From Lactarius indigo (Eukaryota; Basidiomycota; Agaricomycetes; Russulales; Russulaceae): 64,000 bases of DNA. The notes beneath the pieces were generated by a model. That model saw only the letters and a list, made by a program, of their open reading frames with translations, did not search any database and was not told where the DNA came from. Shown here piece after piece: positions 36,757-48,600 of this stretch; positions within the stretch are counted from its first letter, which is position 1; every line of letters begins with the position of its first letter. The translations under genes and the position numbers were made by a program. The stretch lies in the NCBI GenBank assembly GCA_025766275.1, contig JAFKAC010000003.1, positions 1,674,001 through 1,738,000 of the forward strand, given 5' to 3'.

Positions 36757-39700
36757 TCATTCGTCGTATTCCGTGGTGGCTTCGATGCAAGAATCCAAGA
36801 AGCAAGCATGGTTATTGTCTGGCGTGGACTGTGACATGCGTCGAAGGACAGCGGTCCGGATCTTTTCAATGCTAAGTTAATCACGTCTGTAAGCCGGTGT
36901 TGCAAAACGATATTGTACAGGGAAGCATACTCGACTTCAGGACCGTAGGCCTTCTTAATCCTACAGTCCACATTTCCGATCGAGGAGGGCCACCCCCAAA
37001 AGGTATCGGTATTCAAGACAAACGACACATATAACTTGGCTCTGACGCTGGGCAACAGCACCGTTGCCGTCGCGACGAGCCCCTGATGCTGGCCATCATT
37101 TCGTAGGGGTTGGGCTTCGACAGTGACAGGATACTTGATAGAGAGGAACGTGAAGTGTGCGCGTAGTTGGGCACATCCCGACCAAAAGTCGCCAAGACCT
37201 TGAACGATCTATCGAACACTGATCAGCACATGTTCACCACCGAGACGACGTCGCAAATTGTACCTGCTTGATGCCCAGGTTAGAAGACGAGGCTAACCGT
37301 TGCTGGGCCACTTGGATCGTCAGGTCAGTAAAGCGGGGGAACTGATCTTTCAGTCTGAGGGGCATGTCTTCTGTCTTGGCGATTCGTATTTGGCCCCTCA
37401 AGGGCTTGAACCCGACGCAAGGAATATGAACACGGAAGCGGGAGGCATATACAAATTCGAATAGATCAGGCTGAATCCGACTAGTATGCCAAAGATGTAG
37501 CTCTTCCAACGAGGCTAGTTCCTCTACACGTCGACGATGGTGAAAAAAATCGCCCGAAAGAACTCCTAGAAGACATACCTTTCAATCTCAAAGCTTCAGT
37601 TTGGGTGCTATTCTCTAGGATATGTAGCTTTTGCTGAGAAGCTTCGATAGATGCCATTGTTTCGGCCTTTTCTGTCTCGAGGTCCCTGAGCTTCTCTTCT
37701 AACCGTTCTAGTTTCGCGTTTGCCTCTGAGACTTCTGCGCGAAACTCGTTCAGAGCAGCACTGGTCACCCGCGTCAGTTGCCCATCTACTGCTTGGAACG
37801 ATGCAATAGTACCCTTGTTCTGCGAGAGTGGCCTTCAGTTCGCTTAGGTACTCCTGATCGCAGTTTGCGATTTCGGCGGCGATGCTCTCCTCTTGCTCCA
37901 ACTCTTTCATGACTTGTGCGTGCTCTTCTCGTAATGACGGTAAGAGGCTTTCGGCTTCCTGAATCACGGACTCTAAAATACTGGCGTCCTGTGCGACGGT
38001 CAGACCAAGCTGCTACTAGTGCCGGGCGTAGTCTTACTTGCTCGAGCTCCGCGAAGCCCTGGTTGGCAACATCGTACAGCTGTTCTACCCACTGCAGCCT
38101 CCAATCATACCACTGAGATCTTGCGGTGGCGTGATTGTTGGCTTTGATAAGTTTAAGTTGTTGCTAAGAGCACGTCAGCCGTCATGAAATAAGCAGAACG
38201 AAAGAAGACGTACCAGCAGTTCTCCCTGCGTCTGCTCGTCCGCCATCGTATATTCTCGAAATAGCATGGGGGTGACCTTTAATGCTTCTTCCTCCGCTTG
38301 ATGGTAAATTTCCTTGCTGTGTTCGATCCATCTTCGCAAGTCAGCCGCAACATGGGAATATAGTTCAAGTTGAGGCGCAGTCAACAGCCATCGCCACCAC
38401 GTAGTCGGCCAGTGTTGTTCCGGCTCTTTGGGAAGAGGGCTGGTGTTGTGTAGACTGGAGCTGATGTATCACTGAGCGTCGAGGGGCAGCAAGTTCGTCC
38501 AAGAAACGGATACCGGTCACATTGAAGAATTGCTCGATGGATATAGGAGGCTATCCAAACAAACCATCAGTGTCACTTCACGGATTAAGGGAGATTTGCT
38601 CACGCCTTCATCCTCTTCCACGAGGCTAGATGTTCGGACGTTGTTTCTCCATTCTTCTGCTGCGTCAGCGTGGGTAAGGGCTTCAGTTGCCTGCATCGCC
38701 GGCTGCTCTGACTCTGGTGTTGGCTCCATTTCCATGGGCAATGGCGATGGTATTGTCGAGGGCTGATTACTTGGCTCCGACACCCCAGTTCCTTTAGCTG
38801 CGTCGTCTTCTACGGGAACCAGAGGATGCTGTAGCGAGGGCGATGGTTCGACGTTCTCTCGATCAATGCTTTCCAAGTCCTGATCTATCCCTGACGATTC
38901 GACAACATTAACGGTCGCCAAAGCAACCTTCTTTCTGGGTGATAACGGTCGAGGCATGTTCAAGACGTCAGAAGGCACAAGACTCCTGCGTTGAGCGAAA
39001 TATCCAGAAGGCCGACGCAGCCCTCCGGCACTAGACCGCCGGACTGTAGACGATGTCGATACTGATTTTGCAAGGCCAGAAGTACTCGCAGCCATCGGAG
39101 GATTGTGCTCAGTTGGTCCTTTGACAACGTTCTCTTGATCTTCGAGGGGGGAAGAGACCTCATCGTCTATACTAGCCGGCAAAGCCTGTTTCTTCGGTTG
39201 AGGACGCGTAACGGGCAGAGCGAAGGCGGCGGTTCCGGCCTTTCGAGGAGACGCGGGGGATTTCGGTTTCGAAGGGGAGGGGGGTATATTCTTTGGCACT
39301 GAGAATACAGGACCGGGCTTAGAAAAGACGGGGGGTGGGCGAGGGTCTGTAGTGCGACGAGGCAGATCAGTTACGTTTGCAGGTGTTATTGGTGTCGGTT
39401 CAGAGTGTGAGGCCCGTGCATGAGGACTATCTTGTCCGGACTGTCCAGCGCACTCCTCGACGTCGAACGTGGGCGGGAGAGCTCTAATAACTGCTTCGTC
39501 TGCACTGTTCTCACCGGAGGTGCCTTGAACATTCGTGAGGTCCATCACAGAGCTCGAGTCCGTCCCAACGCTTTCACGACGCCAGGCACTAGTCAAGTTC
39601 ACAGTCTGGTTGTCGCCCCCATCAAAAGAACTTCCCTCTGAACTTGTGAAACTGTCCTCCTGTGGAACATTTGTAAGACCGAGAGACTCACGCATCCGCC

Positions 39701-40761
39701 TGAGTCTGGTTTCGGCTTCAGTAAGATCCATGTCGCCTTCACCCAGGTCAGTTGGGTTTCCACGATCAAATGACTCATCCTCATCCATATCGGATAGGGG
39801 AGGTTCGTAGGGACTATCTTCACCTGCGTGGGTCATGGCACGCAAGGCGAGCCATTCAGCGCTTGGAGGTTCTGGCTGGCGCAGAGATTTGTTGAGAGGA
39901 ACTGTGAACTCGGTTGGCACGGTTTGTACCCCAGACAAGTCACCCGTAGAGCCCTGTGTCACGTCTTCTGAATACGGGTCATCGTCAAGAGCTGTGTCTT
40001 CCCCGGGATGGGGAAGGGAAGAAAGCCCAAGCGAAGACTTCCTTGACCTACTTGCAGGAATGTTTGCTGTCGTAAGATCCATATCTACTTCTTCATCCCA
40101 GTTTCCAGACACATCGCATGACCCTTCGTCTTGTAAGAAAGACCCTTCTGTCAAAAAATTAGCTGGAAGCGGCGAAGACTCCAGGTCCGAGTCCATATCC
40201 ATAGACGCCTCCCCGTTTTCGCTGAAGGCTACAGAACGTCGTCTCAAAGAACTCCGCCTGCGCGCCATGGATGATGCACCAGGGTAATTGTTCTCGTCGT
40301 TGACAGGAGCTCCAGTCTGTGACGAAGGGCCTGCTTCGGCAGGCGAGGGAGGCACGTCCCCGCGGTTTTGATCCTTCTCAAAAACGCGTACTTGCGCATG
40401 AGAAGCGAAGCTAACGCGCCGTCCTAAACTCTTGCGACCAGCGTATTCCTTTATGGGACTTTTGATATCACGAGTGAAATCCATAGTCTGGGTGACGTCG
40501 TCGGCATCTTCGGGGGCTAAGGAGGGACGAGCTTTCAGTATACTCTTTCGAGGGCCCTGAAAGTTGTGAAATCAGACATGTTTATCGGGAGAAGCATGAG
40601 CAACAAACAATTGATCGACGCGCTCTCGATACCGGGCTGAGCTGCTTGAGGACAGAATCTCCAGGCGTAATGCTATGTGGTCTACGCTTGTGAGCGGGTC
40701 TTGGTTTGTTTGCCTGATGAGTTACAGCGATAGACTTGCGGCGGTTAGGAGTAGGAGACAT
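36757..40761 (-). CDS. SPC7: Kinetochore scaffold Spc7/KNL1
   Basis: Spc7/KNL1 is the KMN-network scaffold that recruits Bub1/Bub3 and PP1 to kinetochores. The start ATG at 40759-40761 gives MSPTPNRRKSIAVTHQANKP. A 76-nt intron (40557-40632) joins KQLSP to GPRKSILKARPSL, creating the SILK PP1 motif. The second PP1 motif, RRVSFASHAQVRVF, lies about 40 residues on. MELT-like Bub3 docking sites are TMDFT, VDMDLTTA, GDMDLTEA and SVMDLTNV. The C-terminal Spc7 domain starts SIEQFFNVTGIRFLDELAAP and has a long coiled coil (EANAKLERLEEKLRDLETEK). The RWD-type end (KLYVSFVLNTDTFWGWPSSI) splices through a 63-nt intron to IEKIRTAVLRRM and ends ATTEYDE, with the stop at 36757-36759. It is head-to-head with kinesin-6. 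Confidence 0.93.
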
Positions 40762-40809
40762 TTGTGTTTGCAAGTAATCATCACATCGACCAGTGCTTAA
40801 CCCTAGATA

Positions 40810-40815
40810 CACGTG
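40810..40815. promoter_or_regulatory. CACGTG in the 129-bp Spc7/kinesin-6 promoter
   Basis: A palindromic CACGTG, within ACACGTGACCGCGTCA, lies 49 bp from the Spc7 ATG and 76 bp from the kinesin ATG. It is the only strong known motif I see in this short bidirectional promoter. Confidence 0.35.
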
Positions 40816-40890
40816 ACCGCGTCATTGTCACATGATATGCACGAGACTGGCGCGTGTCGATCGAGGACTTGAGGTTAACCACTAGTATCA

Positions 40891-43800
40891 ATGAACACCA
40901 GAACAAGAGCAAAGCCAACAGCTAATGCCACCAGATCTTCTACTAGAACAACGAGAGCGACATCCCAGCTTGAGAACTCCCTTCAAGCCCCTACTGGCGG
41001 AGCCCGTGCAGCGGCAACAAGGTCATCTCGTGCTGCACCCGCAAAACCAGTACCAAGGCCACTCGTTTGAGATGCAAAATTACTGACCACCTTCTGTAGA
41101 CAGAGAAGAAAGCCTCCACTGTTGCTTCATCCAAAGGCCCGATCTCTAGAGTGGCAACCGAGACGGTGGTTCCCGTCGACACCGAGAGAGAGCCCATCAA
41201 GGTAATGGTCACTTCCGAACATTGATCTCGATCTAACGCATGCTCCCTTTTCGCAGGCATTTCTAAGGATAAGACCTGATATAGGCGGGGACGAGTCGCG
41301 AAGGGCGCCCTACTTGGAAAGTCTTTCTGAGACAGCTGTTCGCATGCTGGATCTATCGCGCGATGACTCGCACGGTTACTCAGGCATCCCTCGTTTCCGT
41401 CTCTCAGCCACCCCAACTTCTTCAATTTACACATTTACCCACGTCTTTCCACCCAACACGCAGCAAACCGAATTTTTTGTTAAAACTACCTTACCGCTTG
41501 TGAGAAGCCTTCTCGACGGCGAGGATGGTCTATTGTTCGCGTACGGGGTAACCAACTCGGGTAAAACGTATACTATGCAAGGAGGTTCTCACGAATCGTC
41601 TGCTGGCATCTTGCCCCGCACCATTGATGTGCTCTTTAATAGCATCGAAGGCTTGCAGGGCAACTCTAAGGTAATCCTCCACTTTTCATGTATTGTGATC
41701 GTATTCGTCACCTTTCATCTGCAGTACAGACCCGCTCGTCTGAATGGCATTGAATTGAATGACCCACTGTCGATTTTCTCTCGTGCACCGTCTTTGGACA
41801 ATTTCTCATCACCCGCACACCAACCAGTCTTGGGTGATGTTCTCGCAGATCATTTTGAGAATACTACGGCTTCAGAAACAGATCACGACTCCACGACGCT
41901 CAAGGTCGACCGTAACTATGAGTATTCAATATGGTTGTCCTACGCCGAAGTATACAACGAGAGGATCTATGACCTTCTAACAAATGTCGAGGGGGCAGCA
42001 GCTGGCTCTTCGCGTACTCAGCCCATCCTTCTAACTCGCAAGGCTCTATCCATGAAACCGGCTCCACCTTCGGATAGTCTCGATACCGACGGGCCCGCGG
42101 GAAAATATATCTCAGGACTGACGCATGTCCGCGTAGATAATGCAAAAGAAGCAAAAAGATTGATCAAGCTTGGTCAGCTGCATCGACGAGTGTTCGGCAC
42201 GCTCGCAAACAGCCAGAGTAGTCGTAGCCATGGGATTGTGACAATCAAGCTTCTCAGGAAGCATCGAGGAGAGAAAGACGTGAGTTACACCTCGCAATTA
42301 TCCCACCTATTCCGACGCCTGTCCAGGAACCTTCTTCCTATATCACCTCCCGTCTTACACTAATCGATCTAGCTGGCTCGGAGAGGAGCAAAAACACGCA
42401 GGCGACTGGCGAACGCCTTAAAGAAGCGGGCAATATCAACAAATCCTTGATGGTCCTCGGCCAATGCATCGAGGTCATGCGTGCTAACCAGAAGCGAGTC
42501 GCTCAGAGCCTCGCAGCATCACAGAGTCAACGCTCTGACACAAGAGACGTCAAAAAGTCGCTAGCTGTCGTGCCCTTCCGACACAGTAAACTGACCGAGA
42601 TCCTCATGGACTACTTTACCGGTGAAGGACGCGTAGTAAGTTTACCGCCGGCAATCTCCATATCTCGAAGAGTTGATTTGCTTTCAGACGATGATAATAA
42701 ACATCAATCCATATGATACTGGCTTCGACGAGAATTCAAGCGTTATGAAGTTTGCTGCCCTGGCTAGAGAAGTGTCAATTGTTGCACCAACGAAACACGC
42801 ACCGCCAACGGGACGCGCCAATGCACTAATAACAATGCAACCAGCAAGACCGAGAGTGTCTCATCACCGAAAGGTGGTGCTATCCACCAGCAGGGGAGGA
42901 GGGCGCAAATTCAGCGAGGCACAACTCGACGTCGTTGAAGGTATGAGGCACAGTTTTGTTTACGAAATCAGTGTTAATCATAGAACACGCAGAGGACGAG
43001 GATGTAGAAGACGGATCAGACGATGAACCTTTGAACGGACTAGTAGAGGCCTTGTTCGACGAAATTGAGCATCTCCGGTTGCAGGTTCGTCCCTATAGCT
43101 TAGCCATAGTTCCCTTAACCCGCTGAAAATCCCCAGCTCTTTGAGTCTGAAATGCGTAGCGCGGTGATTGAGGCGGAGACTCGTGAAGAAGTGATGGGCG
43201 AGATGGAGGAGCGAATCTTGGAGATAGAGAAAAGATTTACCAGGAGATTGATGAACGAGGTGCGTTTAGGAGATATGATGTGTCTGAGGACCCTCGCGAT
43301 ATCTCCACAATTACAGGTCGAGCTAAACGAGATGAGGATGGATGCGAAGATCGATATGCTTCACCGCTCTGGCCTGGTGGGTCAGGCATCCAGTAAAACG
43401 AAAAAGCAGTCAAGTGGGGATAGCACTCGACTTGTAAAGCCACAAGAGGTGAGTAGAATAGTTCACTGCGGAGGTCTTTATTGCGAATTATTCTCCTGCA
43501 TTACAGTCTGGAGAAGACGACTCATCGGAGGACGACCGCATCAGTAAACTAAACTCGATCCGCTCACGGGCAGAGTCACCGCTCGCAGGGCGCGGCAAGG
43601 CCCAGACAAAAGAAATACGCGCTGTGACTCCTCCACGGCAGAACAAAGCGATCGAGCCAGTAAACTTATCCCCATTCAACGAAGAGGAAGAGGACGAAGC
43701 TGACGAGTCGGAGGGTGATGAGAGCATGGCCACCAAGACAGAATCTGATGGCTCGGACGAATGGGTCCCGGCATCAAGTCGCCCTTTGTCCACAACGTCA

Positions 43801-44085
43801 ATCCCACAGAATGCCTCATTACCCCATCTCAACCAGGCGCCGTCCCCAATATTCGAGAAAGACGTGAAGGCGGGACGTGCCCAAGCGCGGCCAAATAAGA
43901 CGTCGGTGTCTGAGCTGGCTCATAATCTGGAAGGGCTCGATTTGAGCCATGAAATGGCCTCCGGACCCTCAACTCGAGCTTCTGGGCAATCAACAAGGAT
44001 GTCAGTAGTGGTGGAAGAAGAGGACTCGGTTGTCGTCGTCCCAAACGCTAAGGCTAGCGATGGACATAAGAAGAAAAAAAGGTGA
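40891..44085 (+). CDS. Kinesin-6 family motor (KIF20/KIF23/Klp9-like)
   Basis: Kinesin-6 motors bundle and slide antiparallel microtubules in the anaphase spindle midzone. The start ATG at 40891 gives a basic, disordered N-terminus (MNTRTRAKPTANATRSSTRT). Two short introns lead to the motor at EPIKAFLRIRPDIGGD. It has the P-loop FAYGVTNSGKTYTMQG, then a long insertion of roughly 150 residues before YAEVYNERIYDLL, the enlarged loop that marks kinesin-6. Switch I is NSQSSRSHGI and switch II LIDLAGSERSKN; then come LKEAGNINKSLMVLG and PFRHSKLTEILMDYFTGEGR. The C-terminus is coiled coil (ESEMRSAVIEAETREEVMGE) and an acidic/Ser-rich tail. TGA is at 44083-44085, but GGTGAGG there could be a donor to one more exon. 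Confidence 0.9.
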
Positions 44086-44364
44086 GGGCCGGTTGATTGC
44101 CATCAACTTTCATTGAGGATCGTCGCGCCAGGCAACTGGGAAGCAAGCATATTTACACCGATGAAGGGATTGAGCGAGCGACAGAACAGCTTGCGAAGTC
44201 TGAGAGCCGAATGAATATCCGGCGAATGGCACGGGGAAGCGGATAGCGCTAGCACATTCATTGTACCTTTCCGTGACTGCGGTTGCGTTATTTGAACGTT
44301 ATTGAACGCCGGTTCAGTGTATTCTCTTAGCCCGGCAACTGTAGAGCGAGGAACCGACACGCTG

Positions 44365-45434
44365 ATGATTCCAACTCCAGATCTTTCACACCTAACGAAG
44401 CATGATTATGAGATTGTCTACGAACCAGCAGGTGAGATCCCTGCCACTGGCCCCTTGGTGTGGAAGACGACACAGACCTTGTTCTTGAAACTGAACAGAA
44501 GATACCTTCATCCTCTTGGACGCTCTTGAAGCAGAAGCCGACATCATCCGCAGCCTCGCTCCTCGTGTCTGTCTGGAAATAGGGTGAGGCCCCGTTGGGT
44601 GAACTACACGCCCATTGACAACAAGCGCTTAACCCCACATCGATGTTAAGATCGGGAACTGGTGTCGTCTCAAGCTTTCTTGCGCAGATCGTCGGCGCGT
44701 CCAACTCCCGTCCGTGCTTCATGGGACGCGATGAACTAGTCTGATTCTCCCAAAAACATCAGTCTTTCTTTGTACGGACATCAACCCACATGCAGCGACA
44801 AGTACGGCGCGTACCGGTTCACAAAATAAGGTGCAGCCAACTCATCCTATCTATGTATTCTATATAACAAACCGTAACGACTCGACCAGGTAATAAAAAA
44901 AATTTGCCCTCCCCTCTTTGACAAACTCTAAACCTTGCATTACATCTTCTATAAGATCCTGCTTGACCCAGTCATCGCGTCGCTCACTCGTCCACTGACG
45001 AACCGCCTCGCGCACGCGGTCGATATCCTCGTGTTTAACCCCCCATACGTGCCGACATACAATGACGAGATGGACGTTGCACAGCGTGGTGCTGGCATTG
45101 CCGGGTCCTGGGCCGGTGGCGTCGATGGAATGCAGGTCACGAATGCTCTCCTCGGACAAGTCGATGTGGGTATTTCTGTAGCTTTATGGAGGTGCATTTA
45201 CCCCCGTTACGTTTTAGGGTCTCCTTTCACCTCGTGGACAATTCTACTTGGTGGCTGTAAAGCAAAATAATGTTCCTAAAATTCAGGAGTTCATGGAACA
45301 CACCTTTTCGCTGCGGAGCGAGGTAATGGCCATCAGCTTTCCAGATCTCATTCTCTTGACGCATTGGAGCTAGATTGTATTGCAACGCCGAGCTTGGGCG
45401 CGAATACCTCTTTGTCCTACGGATTTCACGATAG
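44365..45434 (+). CDS. MTQ2: eRF1 glutamine methyltransferase catalytic subunit Mtq2 (HemK2), apparent +1 frameshift near the end
   Basis: Mtq2 with Trm112 methylates the Gln of the GGQ motif in release factor eRF1. The start ATG at 44365 gives MIPTPDLSHLTKHDYEIVYE. Splicing gives EPAEDTFILLDALEAEADII, then the SAM motif CLEIGSGTGVVSSFLAQIVG, LCTDINPHAATSTARTGSQN, LTRPL and the catalytic VFNPPYVPT. The next exons read GLLSPRGQFYLVAVKQNNVP and EFMEHTFSLRSE. After a 51-nt intron (45323-45373) the frame reads IVLQRRA, but the conserved ending GREYLFVLRISR lies one base out of phase because of an extra T at 45394/45395. Unrepaired, the protein ends in an unrelated short tail. The stop used here, TAG 45432-45434, is the one in the conserved frame. 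Confidence 0.85.
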
Positions 45435-45670
45435 TCATATCATGGACTTGCTGCGAGGACGGGTGGCATTTTATCGAAATGGTTAAATAAGACAGGTGTA
45501 GGGCACGTATGAATTTATGGTACAACGGGCGTGCAAAGAGGTGATAATAAATGGACTCGGATGAAGTCATTAGGGCAGCAGCCTCGCCTTATATAGTAAG
45601 ATTATTTGGATTATCCATCCTAGATGCGGTATGCTTGAAATTTCGGAAAGATGTCGAGTGAATGGTTGAC

Positions 45671-48600
45671 CTATTCGTCTTTATCTTGGACAGGTCGCCG
45701 ACCTCTCAAGCTGAATCGCGAAGGCGACGTGAGTGTACCGCCCACACTGTGATCCGGTGAAGAAACACTAGATTTACGCCCGACGGGAGCAGGTTCAGGC
45801 CTGAAGTCGAGACGTAGATTCATGACTCCTGAACCGTTCTTGATCCCAACAGAAACATCCGCAGTAGAGTTGCTTGTTGGTTGAACATATTGCAAGATCT
45901 AGGGGATAGAAATTCAGGCTTAAACGAGCGGCGATAAGATGATCTACTTGCATCGACTTCGGCCTCTCCTAAAGATTTATCTTTGCCGAGCGTCTTGTGG
46001 TCGAAGATGGAAACATAGAGCTTGTGAGTGGCAGGTCCAACTGGAAAGTCAAGGGTTTCGTTCCTAGGGCAGATGAAGCAAGCACAAATTACACAAAGAG
46101 GGGCATACCATTCGGGGGCAACCGTTTTCCCGGCGTGCTTTGTTTTGTGTTCCTTTTCACCAATGCGTACAATAGCGTATGGCTTGACGTCCGGGCCACC
46201 AATCAAGTCCTTAGCGTCCAGGACCAACACTTTTAGAGTACCATGTTCTAAAGGTGTATTATGCCCAATCACACCCGAAGAGGTGACCGCAGGAACTCCC
46301 AAACGTTCACCGTCTCCAAGGGGCTGAGATACTTGTGTTCCGGGGTTGTCAGGGATGACGGCTTTGTGTTCTGGCTGTGCTCCCCAACCAAAGAGGCTGT
46401 GGTCATCGTCACTATCCTTTCCACGCTTGAAAACTCCGGCGACACCATGGAAAACACCTTTTCCCGCATTGAGAGGTGCGCTTCCGATGGCAGTCATGGT
46501 GCGTCCAGCGGCAGAAAATGTCGAAGTGTTTTTGCGAGACTTGACGATGATCCCGGGTTGGAAGACCATGCTAATGCTGAGTTGACCTTTGTTGCCACGT
46601 TTTTCTGAGGACAGCATAAGGGTGCGTTCGGTAGCAACAAAGGGCTCGATATCTTCCAAATCGATCTTCGTACTTCCAAGAGATTTTGATTGGTCTAGTT
46701 GATTCCAATCGAATATCTCGACCTGGAAATTGGCACCAACGCGTGATGACTGCGCGAGTCGTCGCGCGGTCATAGTTACGATTTACTCGGTCCCTTAACG
46801 TGAAGGTACGTACCACAGTAACCAAGAAATCCTCATGCCACTCGGGATTGAGTGTCTTTTTCTTAATTTGGGATTTGTATACACGCTCCCCATTAAGAGT
46901 GAAAACGGCGAAGGGATCGGATTTGCCTCCTCGGTCGACTGCGTGGATGTCATGACCGGTCTGCAAGGTCACACGAAGAGAGCCTTGATCTGAGAAGGAA
47001 AAGGGATAGAGGTCAAGTGGTCATCACATCGCATGATGCAAAAAATTGACATACTGTTAATACTCTCGCGCGCCTCCAACACCGTAGGCACTGGAACATA
47101 ACGAGTCTCTACCTCCACCGTGCCCGTCACTTGTTCGTCTTGATTGACTAGTTGGAACTTGGCCGGAGTACCCTACAAGTAGCGTTCGGGCTCTCAGCTA
47201 TACCTCAGGAAGCACAAGAAAGGATGGCGCACTAAGGTCTGAGACAGGAAATGTTTCGCGTCACCCTTCCACTCGCCAAAAATGTCATCCTTTTCTCCAT
47301 CATTAGCTTCGTTCAGCCTGAGCCACACCCGTCCAAAATCGAGCTCCTTGAGGAAGGCTTCGCCAACGTGTTGCCACGACGCACGGTGACCAGTAGCACG
47401 AATAGTGCTGAAGGCGGGCCAGTAGCCATCGTCAAGGAGAACCTCAAGACGGCCTTTCTTGGAGAGCTCGCCTGACTTCACATGGAAAATGATAATGCCG
47501 GACTCTTGCGAGTCGAGATCAGAGGAATCGGCTCTCACATGAACGGTCATTACCTACGATGTGTAAGAAGTTCATCTTTTGACATATTGATGCCTTCTTT
47601 CTCGTTCTTCGCGTTATCTCTTCCGTCGACCGATACTATCTTCTTACTTGGTGATTGTCCCTCGCTGCCGCTACCAACCATTGTGTTGGTGGCTTCAGTA
47701 GCATCAGCTGATACTGCCGTAAACGCCGAGTCTTCTGATTGTTGGTTCTTCGAGTGACCATTCGGCACACCAACCGGTTGGGTGGTTGTGATTGTTCTGG
47801 TCACTGCTTGCACCTCGCTCGAACTGCTCGACGACGACGAGGATGCGTCACTACCATTGTCGATGTCTTTGACCGCTGATTGGAGCTCATCCGGGCCACC
47901 CTCAAATTTCAGACCTTGAAGTGCGAACGCAGGTAAAAACTCGGCAACGTAGTGCAGCAGGCCCTTGTACTGGTTACCCTGGTCAAGGCGGATAGGCTCA
48001 GATTTTTCCACCTTGCCCGCGGATTCGAAGGAGAAACGAGGATCGCCTGCTTCCCGAGCGAGCTCACCAACTTTGAGTTCAACTATGCCAAGAGAACGAT
48101 CTTTGGTAAGATTTTGGTAATCCATTACTTCCAGAAGCAGGGTTTCTTTGAGAGAGTGTACTGGTGTGTAGATGATCTGGTCCCACTCTGGGTTGAGGTC
48201 TATCAGTTCGGTAAGCAACCGACTTAAAAGAACCTGTCAATAAGCGGCGCACTGTTGTTAATGACCTCTGTTCGTGCTTCAACGATGTTGTTGATCAATA
48301 CACGAACGTACGGGTCACTCTAATAGTAACGTGTGAACGAACAAGCGATAGAATGCCGAAAGTTCAAGACTCACCTTTCCACCGAGAGCTGCCTCGACAT
48401 TCTTCACATCCGTGGCTTTTTTCAGCCATAATCGTACAGCCCCTACGGGGGGGACATATTGGTCTGCACCATGAAGACCCCCAGCCATGCTCAATGGCTT
48501 CCATTCTACTGTCAAGCGCAGGCGACCAGACTTGCATCCACTCAGCGGCCACCAGTCACGTCCCGCCTCTTTGCGTGCTTCCAATAGATCCTCTAGGCGT

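Noticed and set aside
44860..45159. Minus-strand 99-residue protein
   Set aside because: It is the mirror of Mtq2 exons carrying NPPYVPT and has no similarity of its own.
42000..45434. Kinesin and Mtq2 as one long gene
   Set aside because: Mtq2 has its own good start at 44365 and complete domain; kinesin ends 279 bp earlier.
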